Shown here: piece by piece, positions 47,419-58,008 of the stretch
Position numbering within the stretch: position 1 is the stretch's first letter
Layout: every line of letters begins with the position of its first letter
Assembly (NCBI GenBank): GCA_032622095.1
Contig: CP136061.1
Coordinates: 174,495,692-174,559,691, forward strand
Reading direction: 5' to 3'
Source of the DNA: Siphonodentalium dalli
Lineage: Eukaryota; Mollusca; Scaphopoda; Gadilida; Siphonodentaliidae
Length of the DNA stretch: 64,000 bases
Made by a program: the position numbers and the translations under genes
The notes under the pieces: model-generated
Seen by the model: only the letters and a program-made list of their open reading frames with translations
Databases searched by the model: none
Told to the model about the DNA's origin: nothing

Positions 47419-47830
47419 CAATTCAATTAAGTTTATTCTGGTCGTCAATTATAGACATTACAGAAGAGTTGTATACATAAATACAATATATATGATTTCG
47501 GGAGATAAATAGAGCGGCTAATTATAAGTGTTTGGTCTCTGATAGAAGTCGGGTTTCAGATATTTTATTCTTAGTTTGCTAAGTTCCCTACAATTCAGTA
47601 CCATGTGGTATTCATCGCCGATTTCGAGATTACAGAGAGTGCAGATTATGTCCGAATAATCCGTAGGCCTATTCGTCCAAGCGCCGAGTTCTTTTTGGCA
47701 GTTTGTGGTTTCTAGTGCGGAAAGCTAAATTATTGTGAACTGCTCTATTATCATCAGGGGATATAGGTCATTCTCTCGTTCAAATTTGACTTTATAATCC
47801 TGCAAAATGCAAATCTGCTTGTACATCGTA
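47411..47830 (-). pseudogene. 3' fragment of a non-LTR retrotransposon reverse transcriptase
   Basis: On the minus strand, frames with one shift and one stop read 'YKQICILQDYKVKFERE', 'LAFRTRNHKLPKR' and then 'CTLCNLEIGDEYHMVLNC', ending near 'YLKPDFYQRPNTYN' and a TAG (47518-47520). The FRTxNHKLP block followed by CxxCxxxxIGDExHxxxxC is the C-terminal zinc knuckle of non-LTR (LINE) reverse transcriptases. The downstream tail has 'attcaattcaatt', a common LINE 3' tail type. It is 5'-truncated and dead, and lies inside element C. Confidence 0.75.
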
Positions 47831-49740
47831 AACCGGAACCCAGCGCGCGGTGTATTATGGGAATTGGTGAAATCGAGCATTGTTGACCACCATTCTTGAA
47901 TGTGTGTTCAAATCTTTTCAATAGTTACTATAAAGACAAAGTCGCGGGGCATCGTGCCAGTGGACTTTTGATTAAACTTGAATGAGAATATCGCCGAGAA
48001 AGTGACATACAATCATGTTCACTCAAACAACGGTATACGATGTAGCAAACCATGTTCATTGCTACACAGTCCTCGTGCTGACGTAATTCGCTGCACCTGG
48101 CATTTGAGAGATACAGATGCGCGCAAAAATAACGGCGATTAACAAGTTCCCAATCAGGGGTTTTATTCACTTTTTTTGTGGCAATGTTCGTAAGATTACT
48201 ACTGTTACTGTAAATGGGCATATAATAGGTTTACCTCTTAATGATATAAATATATGAATAATATGATATAGGTCATCAACTGACCACATTGGTACTCTTT
48301 ATTGTCTTGTCAAAGTTACCCAAGTGTGTCAGTGTATGACCTGCTTATACTGAGATTTGTACTTAATTTCTACCCATGCCGTTTCTGACGGAATTATTAA
48401 TTGAAGGTCACATTAATTTTCGCAGTTGAATTCACACAACATGTCCAGAAAAAAAGTGGTCGGATTAATTTGAATGGACATGTCTTCCAATGCAAATCGC
48501 CTGAGTAAACGTTACAGTTGCAAATATAGTTGGGTGTGACTTAATAATGCAGTATTGGGAACAATACGTATTTATCTGGCTGAAGATACATTTATAGAAT
48601 GTTGGTCTATTTTTCAATTTAAAAAAAATCAAGTGTAGCCGTATTAAAGAAAACAACATTCATTTACAGCTACTTATAACTAGTAGCCCATATAGGCATA
48701 TGCACGTGTAGGCCTACACTTGTCAGTTAAATATGACTTCTTCGCGTATAACCTTTGCACTGGAGATTTGTATCGAAATTTCCTGCGCTCTTTTAATTTT
48801 TACTATCCATCAGGATTCATGAAAAAACTACGGAACGCTCTTTATTAAATTGTTTGGAGTAAAGCCGAATTAAAGCCGGGACCTAATGTATCTAAAATGT
48901 AATATGCAAATAAGTGTTTCGGAAGATAAAAAAAAATATGTCATTCTATGGCGATAACTATAGATTCGAATATTGGCAGTATTATATACTATTGCGACTG
49001 TATTAGGTTCCCCTACTTGCGAAAAGTTGGGGGGGGGTCCACAATAGGCAACATATATCATATATTTAAGTGAAATATAAAGGATGCATGCAGTCACACC
49101 TCATCGCATATTCTGGTCGTTAGCTAACGAAAACGGAATCCACAAAAGACATGCAATTTGCATGGGCAGAGCTCGATTTAACCAATCAGTGGTAACTCCA
49201 TTCAGACTGAGATAGAGGCCGGGTGGGAACAATACCTGAAATACTATGATTGACGTCGGTGTTTGTTTGTTGTCTAACCAATCGCAATGCGACTATTAAT
49301 GAAAGAAGTCAGTAGGCCTACACGCATTGCACGGACTTCAATGGGGAGGACAGTGTTGACATTGCAAACAGTGTCAAACTGACATCATTGCTATAATTAA
49401 CTAGGTCAGCCGTGAACTTTTCCAGTGTCATGGAACTTGTTATATACATGTAGCGATAATTGCGCACTCTCGTGTCAAATATATATGAGTACATGTCAGG
49501 AGGTTTATATAGGGTACCGGTACTCACTCCCTGCATGCCATATATATACATGATTCGTGCTTGTGAATTAAAACACGTTTTGACTAGATAGCTGTGGCAA
49601 TGAATGCTTGATGAAGCCATACCAAGATTTGTCAAGGAAAAGTGTTTTAATTGCTGTATTGTTTTTATTAAGTTAATAAACACTGTAAACCTAATAAATA
49701 AACGAACCCAATAGCAATAGACCTATATACTTTAGTATGC
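47831..49740. other. Interior of element C, no gene seen
   Basis: Frames at 47928 and 49318 on the minus strand (97 and 121 codons) have no recognisable motif. A poly-G run lies at 49026-49037. Confidence 0.4.
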
Positions 49741-50520
49741 GGTGATGTTTACGATTTTACCGGCCCGACACCCATGAATATATTCCGCAAATTTTCCGGA
49801 ACGAGGTCCGCATGCATTCAAATTCCGATAACGTTAGGGTGAATTCCGCAATTATTTCCGCAAATTCCGAAAGAGGAAACTAAAATTCCGATAACGTTGG
49901 GGTGAATTCCGCAATTATTTCCGCAAATTCCGAAAGAGGAAACTAAAATTCCGATAACGTTGGGTTGAATTCCGCAATTATTTCCGCAAATTCCGAAAAC
50001 GTCGGAAGTATTCCGAAAAAAATCCGCAAACGTCGTCTTCTTTTCCGCAAACCTTAGCGCTATTTTCCGAAAGAAGGAACGTAATTACCGAAAAATTTCC
50101 GCAAACAGTTTTCCGCAAAGTGTTCATAACGTCATTTGTTTTCGGAAAATACTTTCGGAATTCCGCAAAGACTTTTGAGACGCTCCCTTACTTTCATTTC
50201 GGAGTATCATATTCCGAAAACACCGCATGTCGTTTGGAAAGTTTCTGTATCGGGATTACTCCGGACTTTTATCGGGATTTTATGTTTTATAGGCCTATCT
50301 TTATTATTGATTTAATAGTTTCCTAATATGAGAAATGGTTAGTATAAAGTTTTAAAGTATCAGGGGACACGTGTCGTAGAACTATTATATGTTATACTGT
50401 GGTGATCAGTGGGTGCTACGTACAATATCGGTATTTTACCCGGACAATACACCCCACCCATCGGGAAATCTTCACAATCAATAAATCAATTCACGGGGAG
50501 CATACCCAAATATGTATGCA

Positions 50521-52807
50521 GTTGTAGGTCTATACTATCTTCAAAGCTTGTGTTTGTAATATGTTTAAATACATCCGACTTTTAAATATGGAGGAAATAA
50601 AGAAATACACATATTATGGCAAATGTAAAAGATTTGTATTTAATCGCCAATCGCCGACGACACAATTAATGCATGCACAATCGAGTGCAGTCTTAACACG
50701 AGATGTCGTATGTTCTATTTTTAGCCCGATTCCAGGAATTGGGGTCATCAATATTTACGTTTCTGGGAACAACACACGTGGCATTGCAGAGTATTAATAC
50801 GTCTTGAAGATTTCACACAGTGAATGGATTTATAAAACAATTTCAAACATGGGACAACTCAAGCTTAAAAAAAATATCGGGCCTGTGTACACGTTGGCCT
50901 ATATTCCGAATATACATAGCCTAGGCGAAATTTATATTGGAATGTGCGATGTCCATGCAGCATTTGATGTGCTTTATAACGCAATTGCATTTTTATTTAC
51001 CGGCATATGCATGGAAACAACAAATCTCGCCAGTAGACAGCCGCAGAAAGAAAAATATATCTCCACAGTGGGTTTAACTTTAGCCTAAGCAGGAAATTTT
51101 TGGGGGGGGGGGTAGATCAATCATGCACGCCATGAATATCTACTCGGTTTTCTACCCTTCAGTCAAGAGTAGGCTATAGAAATTCGTAACATGACATATG
51201 GGGGGGGTGTGTCCTGCTGTACATTAAAGTTTTAGCAACATTTAGCAGTAATATTCCATACTTTTTCATGAATCGTAATATGGTAAATGAAGAGCGTCTA
51301 TACAGACCTGTGAAAATATGAATGGAAAATTCCATGCAAATCTGCAGTGCAAAGGTTATAAATACGCGAAGTAATCATAACATTTAACTGGCAATTAAAT
51401 GTGTGCATGGGCTGCTTTTCATATTCTACATTAATTTCGTTACTACTAATTATAAGGCTGCATTGATTATTTCGCTAAGTTGAACATAGCCTAATTATGT
51501 TGACAGTGTCGAATTTCACGATTGCATCATCAAGGTCAAGGTAACACGATGCGATTTACTTGTTGTAGGCCTGCTCCTATATTTCGTCATTTTTTTTCTC
51601 AAAAAGATTATTTAGTTTACTTTCGATATTAATAGCCAGTCCATTGTTTTAAAATGACTCGCCAATAAATATTATGTCATATATGACGGCATGATCGATG
51701 CATCGAAATGTGCAGGGATCTATCGATCATAACTGGCCATGGGTCACTCAAGTACGAAAATTAGGTGCATATGAGGTTCTCGGAGGGGTAAACATTTTTG
51801 TCACCGCTGATTATTTTGTTCTTGTGTGATTACTAATGTTCACATTCACTGCGCATTATCGCTTAGATAGTCTCCAGGAAATACGCCAAATTGTGATGTG
51901 AAAAATTAAAGAATTGACTGCGTAAAACTTGTGTTATGTTTTATTTGTGTCAGTATAGGCGGCTAGGCGAACACGTGCAAAACGCGCCATTTTCAAAATT
52001 AATGATTTAGCGCATTTCGTTATCTGAATTTAAGAATGACCTTGTCAATTTTACACTGAGTATGATTAATAAAAACAATACACGGGAGAAATTATATTTA
52101 TTGCCCGTAGTTTTGAGAACGAATTTATTCTTGAATGATGAATCGAAATCCTGGTAGCGTGAATTGTTTACAAGATACTGATGGCGCTAAAAATAAGCGC
52201 CAATCAGGTGAGGAAAATCAGCCGAACAATATAGTTCTCAAACATTGATTTAAGCAAGATACCTGCGTGTTACCTTTACCTCGATGATGCAATCGTGATA
52301 TTCGACAATGTCAACATAATTAGGCTATGTTCAACTTATCGAAATAATCAATGCAGCATTATAATTAGTAGTAAATTACAGAAAATGAAATTAATGTAGA
52401 ATATGAAAAGCAGCCCATGCACACATTTAATTGTTAAATGTTATGATTACTTCGCGTATTTATAACCTTTGCACTGCAGATTTGCATGGAATTTTCCATT
52501 CATATTTTCACACGCTCTTTATTTACCATATTACGATTCATGAAAAAGTATGGAATATTACTGCTAAATGTTGCTAAAACTTTACATGTACAGCAGGACC
52601 CCCCCCCCCCCCCCCATATGTCATGTTTAGAATTTCTATAGCCTACTCTTGACTAAAGGGTAGAGAACCGAGTAGATATTCATGGCGTGCATGATCGATC
52701 TACATTTGCCATAATATATGTATTTCTTCATTTCCTCCATATTTAAAAGTCGGATGTATTTAAACATATTACAAACACAAGCTTTGAAGATAGTATAGGC
52801 CTACAAC
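50521..52807. repeat. Long inverted repeat, about 540 bases per arm
   Basis: The inner arms are 51112-51548 and 52265-52703 ('gtagatatt', 'gcgtgcatgat', 'tgcatcatcaaggtcaagg' and their inverses). The outer arms are 50521-50624 and 52705-52807 ('caaagcttgtgtttgtaata' and its inverse). The right side lacks the roughly 490 bases between the left outer and inner arms. The spacer is about 716 bases. A poly-G or poly-C run sits in each arm. A transcript across this part of the intron could fold into long double-stranded RNA. Confidence 0.85.
50569..50797 (+). pseudogene. Small frame conserved between two family A copies
   Basis: The frame reads 'MEEIKKYTYYGKC', 'PTTQLMHAQSSAVLTRD' and 'FSPIPGIGVINIYVSGNN'. 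The copy at 23659-23850 keeps most of the residues but has lost some bases. A possible splice acceptor ('tctatttttag') lies before the IPGIG block. It may be a fossil of the N-terminal part of an element-encoded protein. The family is not recognised. Confidence 0.25.
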
Positions 52808-53564
52808 TTTTTAAGTTTAATTTGGTCACGGCTGTAATGTGGGTGTCCGCTAAAATAAACAATAAGGACTAACTAACAAAGGAGTTGCAAAAGCTTTTAG
52901 TTTTATTGCTAAAGCTTTTATTAATTAATGGCCTCCCTAAATTAATGCTAACATCACTGGTATAATCCGATTAAAGCAATAAACTTGACATTTATTTACA
53001 GAAGTGGTCTCTTCAAAAAGTGGGACGCGGTCCCTTCAAAAAGTGCGACGCGTTACCGAAACGAACTTCCGAAGCGACTGGTACATACTCTGATAATGTC
53101 GTAATTGTTTTATTTCTGAAAAGCGGGACGGCGGTCTTTTAAGTTATTAAAACATTTATTTTTTACACTCACGATGGTCAATAACAACACAGATGCGAAC
53201 ATCTCATCGTGTTTTCAGCGTGTCAAAACATTCGTGATTAACATTCATTACCGCAAAGGGAACAAACGCGACTGAATAACAACACAAAACAATAGGTCAT
53301 ATTTTATTTTTTATTATAAACACTTGGGTCTTTGTCTCTGCATCGTCTGTTTCTTTTTGGGATGGCCGACACAATTCATCTATATGCGGACATGTCTGGG
53401 GAAACAAACTAGAAAAAAAAAATAAAGAAAAAAATAAATAAATTCCCCTAAAATTGAAGGCAATTTCGCCTTAGAACGACGATAGGGCGAAGTCAGCGAC
53501 AGTAAGGCGACAATCTCGCCCGAGTCGCCTTGTGAGCTTAGGCCTGCATTCTATGATAGTTTTG
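52808..53564. other. Intron sequence, no gene seen
   Basis: The short duplicate 'cttcaaaaagtgggacgcg' / 'cttcaaaaagtgcgacgcg' lies at 53011-53051. Nothing else is recognised. Confidence 0.45.
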
Positions 53565-54640
53565 AGGTCGTACGTTTGGTCGGATCATCATGAAATTTGT
53601 CATGGATGTGACATTGACATGTAGATGGGAACAAGTCATTTTGGGGCCATTTGGCCAATAATCATGGCCACCAGCAGCCATTTTGGATTTCAGAATTCAA
53701 TCCATTAGCATGGGCTACAGGCCCGAGTGTTCCTCTGATCAACATGAAATTTGTCATGGATGTTAATATTGACATGTAGATGGGAACGAGTCATTTTGTG
53801 GGTCATTCGGCCATGGTCGCTGGCAGCCATCTTGGATTTTACTCTTTGCATGACTATTAAATCCTTTGGCACTTGCTGCAAGTCATGAAATTTGTCATGA
53901 ACATGTAGATGGTAATGAGTCATTTTGGGGTCATTTGACCTTAAAACATGGCCACTGGCAGCCATGTTGGATTTTACAGTTTGCATGACTAAATCCTTTG
54001 GCACAGGGTACAAGTCGTATCATAGGATAGATCATTATGAAATTTGTCATGGCTGTAGACATTGACATATAGATTGGAACAAGTCATTTTGAGGTCATGC
54101 GCCAAAAAAACATGGCCACCAGTGGCCATTATAGATTTCAAAATTCAATGCATTAGCACAGGCTACAGGTCTGAGTGTTCATCTGATCATCATGAAATTT
54201 GTTGAGGATGTTAATATTGACATGTAGATGGGAACGAGTCATCTTGCGGTCGTTCGGGCTATAATACATGGCTCGGGCCATAATACATGGCCCGTCGGCA
54301 GCCATCTGTTTTACTCTTTGCATTACTAAATCCTTTGGCAAGGGCTATAGGTTGTACCTTTGTTTGGATCATCATGAAATTCATCATGGCTGTTGACATT
54401 GACATGTAGATGAGAACGAGTCATTTTGGGGTCTGTTGGCAATAAAACATGGCTACTGGCAGCCATCTTGGATTTTACTCTTTGCTTGGCTAAATCCTTT
54501 GGCACAGGCTTCTAGTCGTACCTTTGGTCGGATCATTATGAAATTTGTCATGAGTGTCACTGATCATCATGAAATTTGTCATGGGTCATTCGGCCATAAA
54601 ACATAGCTGCTGGTAGCCATCTTGGATTTTATTCTTTGCA
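53565..54640. repeat. Tandem array of about 170-base 'catgaaatttgtcatgga' units
   Basis: About six units each carry 'tcatgaaatttgtcatgga', 'gacatgtagatgggaacg', 'gtcattttggggtcatt', 'acatggc' and 'agccatcttggattttac'. The minus-strand frames of 62 and 102 codons run through these units and are not genes. The same units occur singly at 18940-19720. Confidence 0.8.
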
Positions 54641-55740
54641 TGACTAAATCCATTGACACACCCTACAGTCCACTTTCCTCATCCGATCATCGCCAAATGT
54701 CATATTGATCTTGATATTGATCTACTAGATGGGAGATATCAAATATTTTTTTATATTCATTGGAAAACATGGTTGCCAGTGTCCATCTTGGATTTTATTT
54801 TATATATATCTCTTCATGTTGATAATCTAGTATTACTTTAATAGACATTTCAACTTTCCACATTCCTATTTACTCCATTGACTGTAAAACTTGTAATTAG
54901 TCCCTTTTCAAGTTGAGCTACAGTGTCAATGACACTTTCATTTTGAATTTCGTTGAAAAACATGGCTATCAGTGGCCATCTTGGATTTTACTCTTTGTGT
55001 GACTAAATCCTTCGGCACAACCTACAGGCCACATCCCTCATCCGATCATCACCAAACTTCATATGGATCTTTGGAGTGACCTCTAGATGGGAGCCATCAA
55101 TTTTTTCCGAACTTTGTTAAAATTTGAATCATGGCCACAAGCAGCCATCTTGGATTTCAAATTTAAATCAATTTATTAGAGAATTTATTTGAAAATTTAC
55201 AGGCATGTTTAGGATCACCTGTTTATGATATATTTGATGGAGCTATAAAATTCGAACAATTTTCAATGAAAAACATGGTTGCCGGCTGCCATCTTGGATT
55301 TTAGTCTTTGCATGACTAAATCCTGTGGCAAGCCCTACAGAGGACATTCCTTGTTCGATCGTCACTAAACTTCATATGGATCTTTGGGATGACCACTAGA
55401 TGGGAATCATTAATGTATTTCCGAATTTTGACCACCAGCAACCATCTTGGATTTTACACTAAATCAATTGGCACATCCTACAGACGACACCCTTCATCCA
55501 ATCGTCACCAGACTTTGTATGGTTCTTGACGGGGAACACAGGATTGCAGCCACATCAAAGTTTTCCGAATTTTGTTGGCCAGAGGCCATCTTGGATTTTA
55601 CTTTATATATATCTCTTCATGTTGACATTTAGTAGTACTTAGACATTTCAACTTTCCACATTCCTAATCGCTCCATTGACTGTAACAAATGAAGTTATCC
55701 CCTCTCCAAGTTTAGCTACAGTGTCATTGACCCTTTCATT
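54641..55740. repeat. Second 'ccatcttggattttactc' repeat type with two similar right ends
   Basis: Units carry 'cacatccctcatccgatcat' and 'caaacttcatatggatcttt'. Both 54836-54940 and 55620-55740 end with 'cttttcaagttgagctaca' or a variant and AGTGTCA(A/T)TGAC. This shows a shared right terminus of the family, also seen at 22050-22150. Confidence 0.7.
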
Positions 55741-55754
55741 TGCCTGAGTTATGG

Positions 55755-56440
55755 TCCCTAATTATACCCCCTTTTTTTTTTAAGTGGGGTATACTGTTTT
55801 GCACCTGTCCATCTGTCTGTCCGTCCATCCGACGTCTGTTCATGTCATAACATGAACAGTAGTGCTCGGATATCAATGAAATTAGGTATGGATGTTCACT
55901 ACTATGAGGACATTAAATAGAGGGTTCCATCATTTTGTTCGGATTTTCCATTCTAGAGTTATACATCTTCGTTTATCTGGAAATGTTGGCTTTTTGGTCC
56001 ATCTGGTGTCTGTTCATGTCGTAACTTCAACAGTTGTGCTGGGATCTCAATGAAATTTGGTATGGATGTTCACAACTATGAGGACATTAGATAGAGGATT
56101 CCATCGTTTTCACAACTATGAGGACATTAGATAGAGGGTTCCATCGTTTTGTTTGATGTACGTATCCGATGTCTGTTCAGGTCATAACTTGAACAGTAAT
56201 GCTCAGATCTCATTGAAATTTGTTATGGATATTCACCACTATGAGGACATTTAATGGCACATTCAACTGTTTTGTTTTCGTTTATTGTTCTATAGTTATT
56301 CATCTTTGTTTATATTTGAAAATGTTGATTTTTGGGTCCATCTGTCTGAGTATAGCAGTCATAAGTTATAGATATAACCAAACAAGGCGGTATGCCACAA
56401 GGGGGTATGCACCGGACGACAGTCCATCTCTTGTTTCTTT
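55755..56440. repeat. 'ttatacccccttttt ... gtggggtatactg' repeat
   Basis: Three units with 'ggatgttcac', 'actatgaggacatta' and 'gaacagt' follow a 'gtctgtccgtccatccg' tract. The right end is 'caagggggtatgcaccgg' and 'ccatctcttgttt'. Confidence 0.7.
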
Positions 56441-57990
56441 ATTTTTAGCTATTTTAGGAAATTTGATGTATTAGTTTGATAACCTGAACAAAGAGTGTTA
56501 TTTATATTTGGTATATGGATATTTCACAAAATCGATAAGCAGATTTGTCCAATCATTTTTACCTGACTTTAAATACGGCCCTTAATATGCGATTTATGAC
56601 CATTAGAACGAAAAATTGAACAAGCGTCAACCAATTACATTCATATTTGTTATGTGGACCTTTCACAACAATATCTAATTGAGTTCCAAAACTTGGTTTC
56701 TCCGATTATTTTACTCAGTTGCTGCCCTTAGTTTGTCTATTTTTAGCATATTTATATCCATTTCAATCGAGTTCGAAAACCATGTTTTTCCAATTTTTTT
56801 TTACCTGAGTTGCAGCACTTAGTTTTAGCTATTTTATGACTGTTAACATGATATCTTGAACAAGCGGCTACCGATTCCATATATATTGGGTATATGAATC
56901 TTTCACAACAATATCTTGATTGAGTTCAAAAACGAGGTTTGTCCGATTTTTTTATTTACCTGAGTTATGGCCCTTACTTCTGAGATATATGGTTCTTTAG
57001 AGTTGTCCATTTTTATGTTTACCCATACCATAGTATGGTAAACATAGTGTCGATGTCCAGATTGACCACTCGTTGTTTGTCCATCGCCCCGTCCATCAAT
57101 CTGTTTGTCTGTCTGTATGTAAACACTTTACGCATGGTGCGATAACTCAAACATTTTCTTTCTGATTGGAAACCAAATTATGTGTATGAATTTCTCAGCC
57201 CAAAAGACAGATCGAGTTCGAGTATGGGTTTGATCAGACTATTCTTAACTTATGGGCCATTTTCGAAAATAAAATATTCATTCTTAAAAATATAAAAAAA
57301 AATTTAGATTGAATTCCTTGCTCAATTTAACCAAAAAAAATATAAATAAATAAAATAAAATACATAGTATTATACTTTTTGTTTTAAATAATTAAAAAAC
57401 TTATTTTTTTTAGTTTAATTTAGATTTAACTCCTTGCTCAATTAAAAAAATTTAACAAAATTTTTAAAACTAACACCATTATAAGTCCCTCAAGGGTACC
57501 CCGAGTCACCACACTAAATTTGATTCAAATCGGTCCAAAATCTTGTGTTATGTACTTGATTTGATTTGAGTGACATTAAACCCAATTCACCAATTCCATC
57601 CCATGCCTTTGAACTACTTAGCTATTAATATGGATATATTAATTTATGATGTCTCTTTAATATGCCAATGTGCAAATAAAGAAAGCTATGGTATCTAACT
57701 TTTAAAAAATGTTTCAACAATACACATGACATGCTATTAACAGTAGACTAGAAAATCTTTGCTGCATTGCACAGCTGAGTATATCACTCTACAGATGGTC
57801 TGAGGTCTTTATAAATGTTGTAGGTTTAATAGAGTTGCCAACTTTTGAACAGCATAAACAATGCCAGTGCTTAGTTGACAGCTCTGCTATATTATTAATA
57901 TTAATGGGTCAACAGTAAGGTGGCTTATCTTAAATTGGACTCTATTAAATATTCCATATCTGGGTCACCTTTTCACATTTAATCCAAGGC
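56441..57990. repeat. Diverged repeats, then AT-rich sequence
   Basis: The stretch 56441-57000 has 'cctgagttatggcc' style units. The stretch 57016-57260 is a truncated 'ataccatagtatggtaaac' copy. The stretch 57261-57480 is very AT-rich with 'aatttagatt' and 'ctccttgctcaatt' repeated twice. From 57481 to 57982 nothing is recognised. Confidence 0.55.
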
Positions 57991-58008
57991 TGCACTGGTG
58001 CAGCATTA

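Larger units (their letters stand above)
44959..50187. mobile_element. Family C element: GGGAGCGTCTC ends, TTCCGCAAA arrays, 5.2 kb
   Basis: Terminal inverted repeats of 28 bases begin GGGAGCGTCTCAAAAGTCTT. TTA is duplicated on both sides (44956-44958 and 50188-50190). Removing the element restores 'cggagtttactttcattt', exactly the sequence of the uninterrupted relative at 63845. Subterminal 'tttccgcaaa' words occupy about 44985-45240 and 49785-50155, in the same direction at both ends. The interior is a patchwork of other repeats. No transposase is seen. Confidence 0.9.
44804..51556. mobile_element. Family A element, copy 2, interrupted and lacking its right end
   Basis: TTA (44801-44803) precedes GGGGTCCTCTCAAAACTCCT and 'tatcgggaaat' arrays. 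The sequence aligns with 23123 onwards, is interrupted by the 44959-50187 element, and resumes at 50188. It stays parallel to 23270-24243 until about 51556, with about 490 bases (roughly 50625-51111) partly missing from the other copy. The right terminus is absent and is replaced by an inverted copy (52265-52807). Confidence 0.75.

Noticed and set aside
49318-49683. 121-codon minus-strand frame inside element C
   Set aside because: No recognisable domain, no splice context and an AT-rich random composition.
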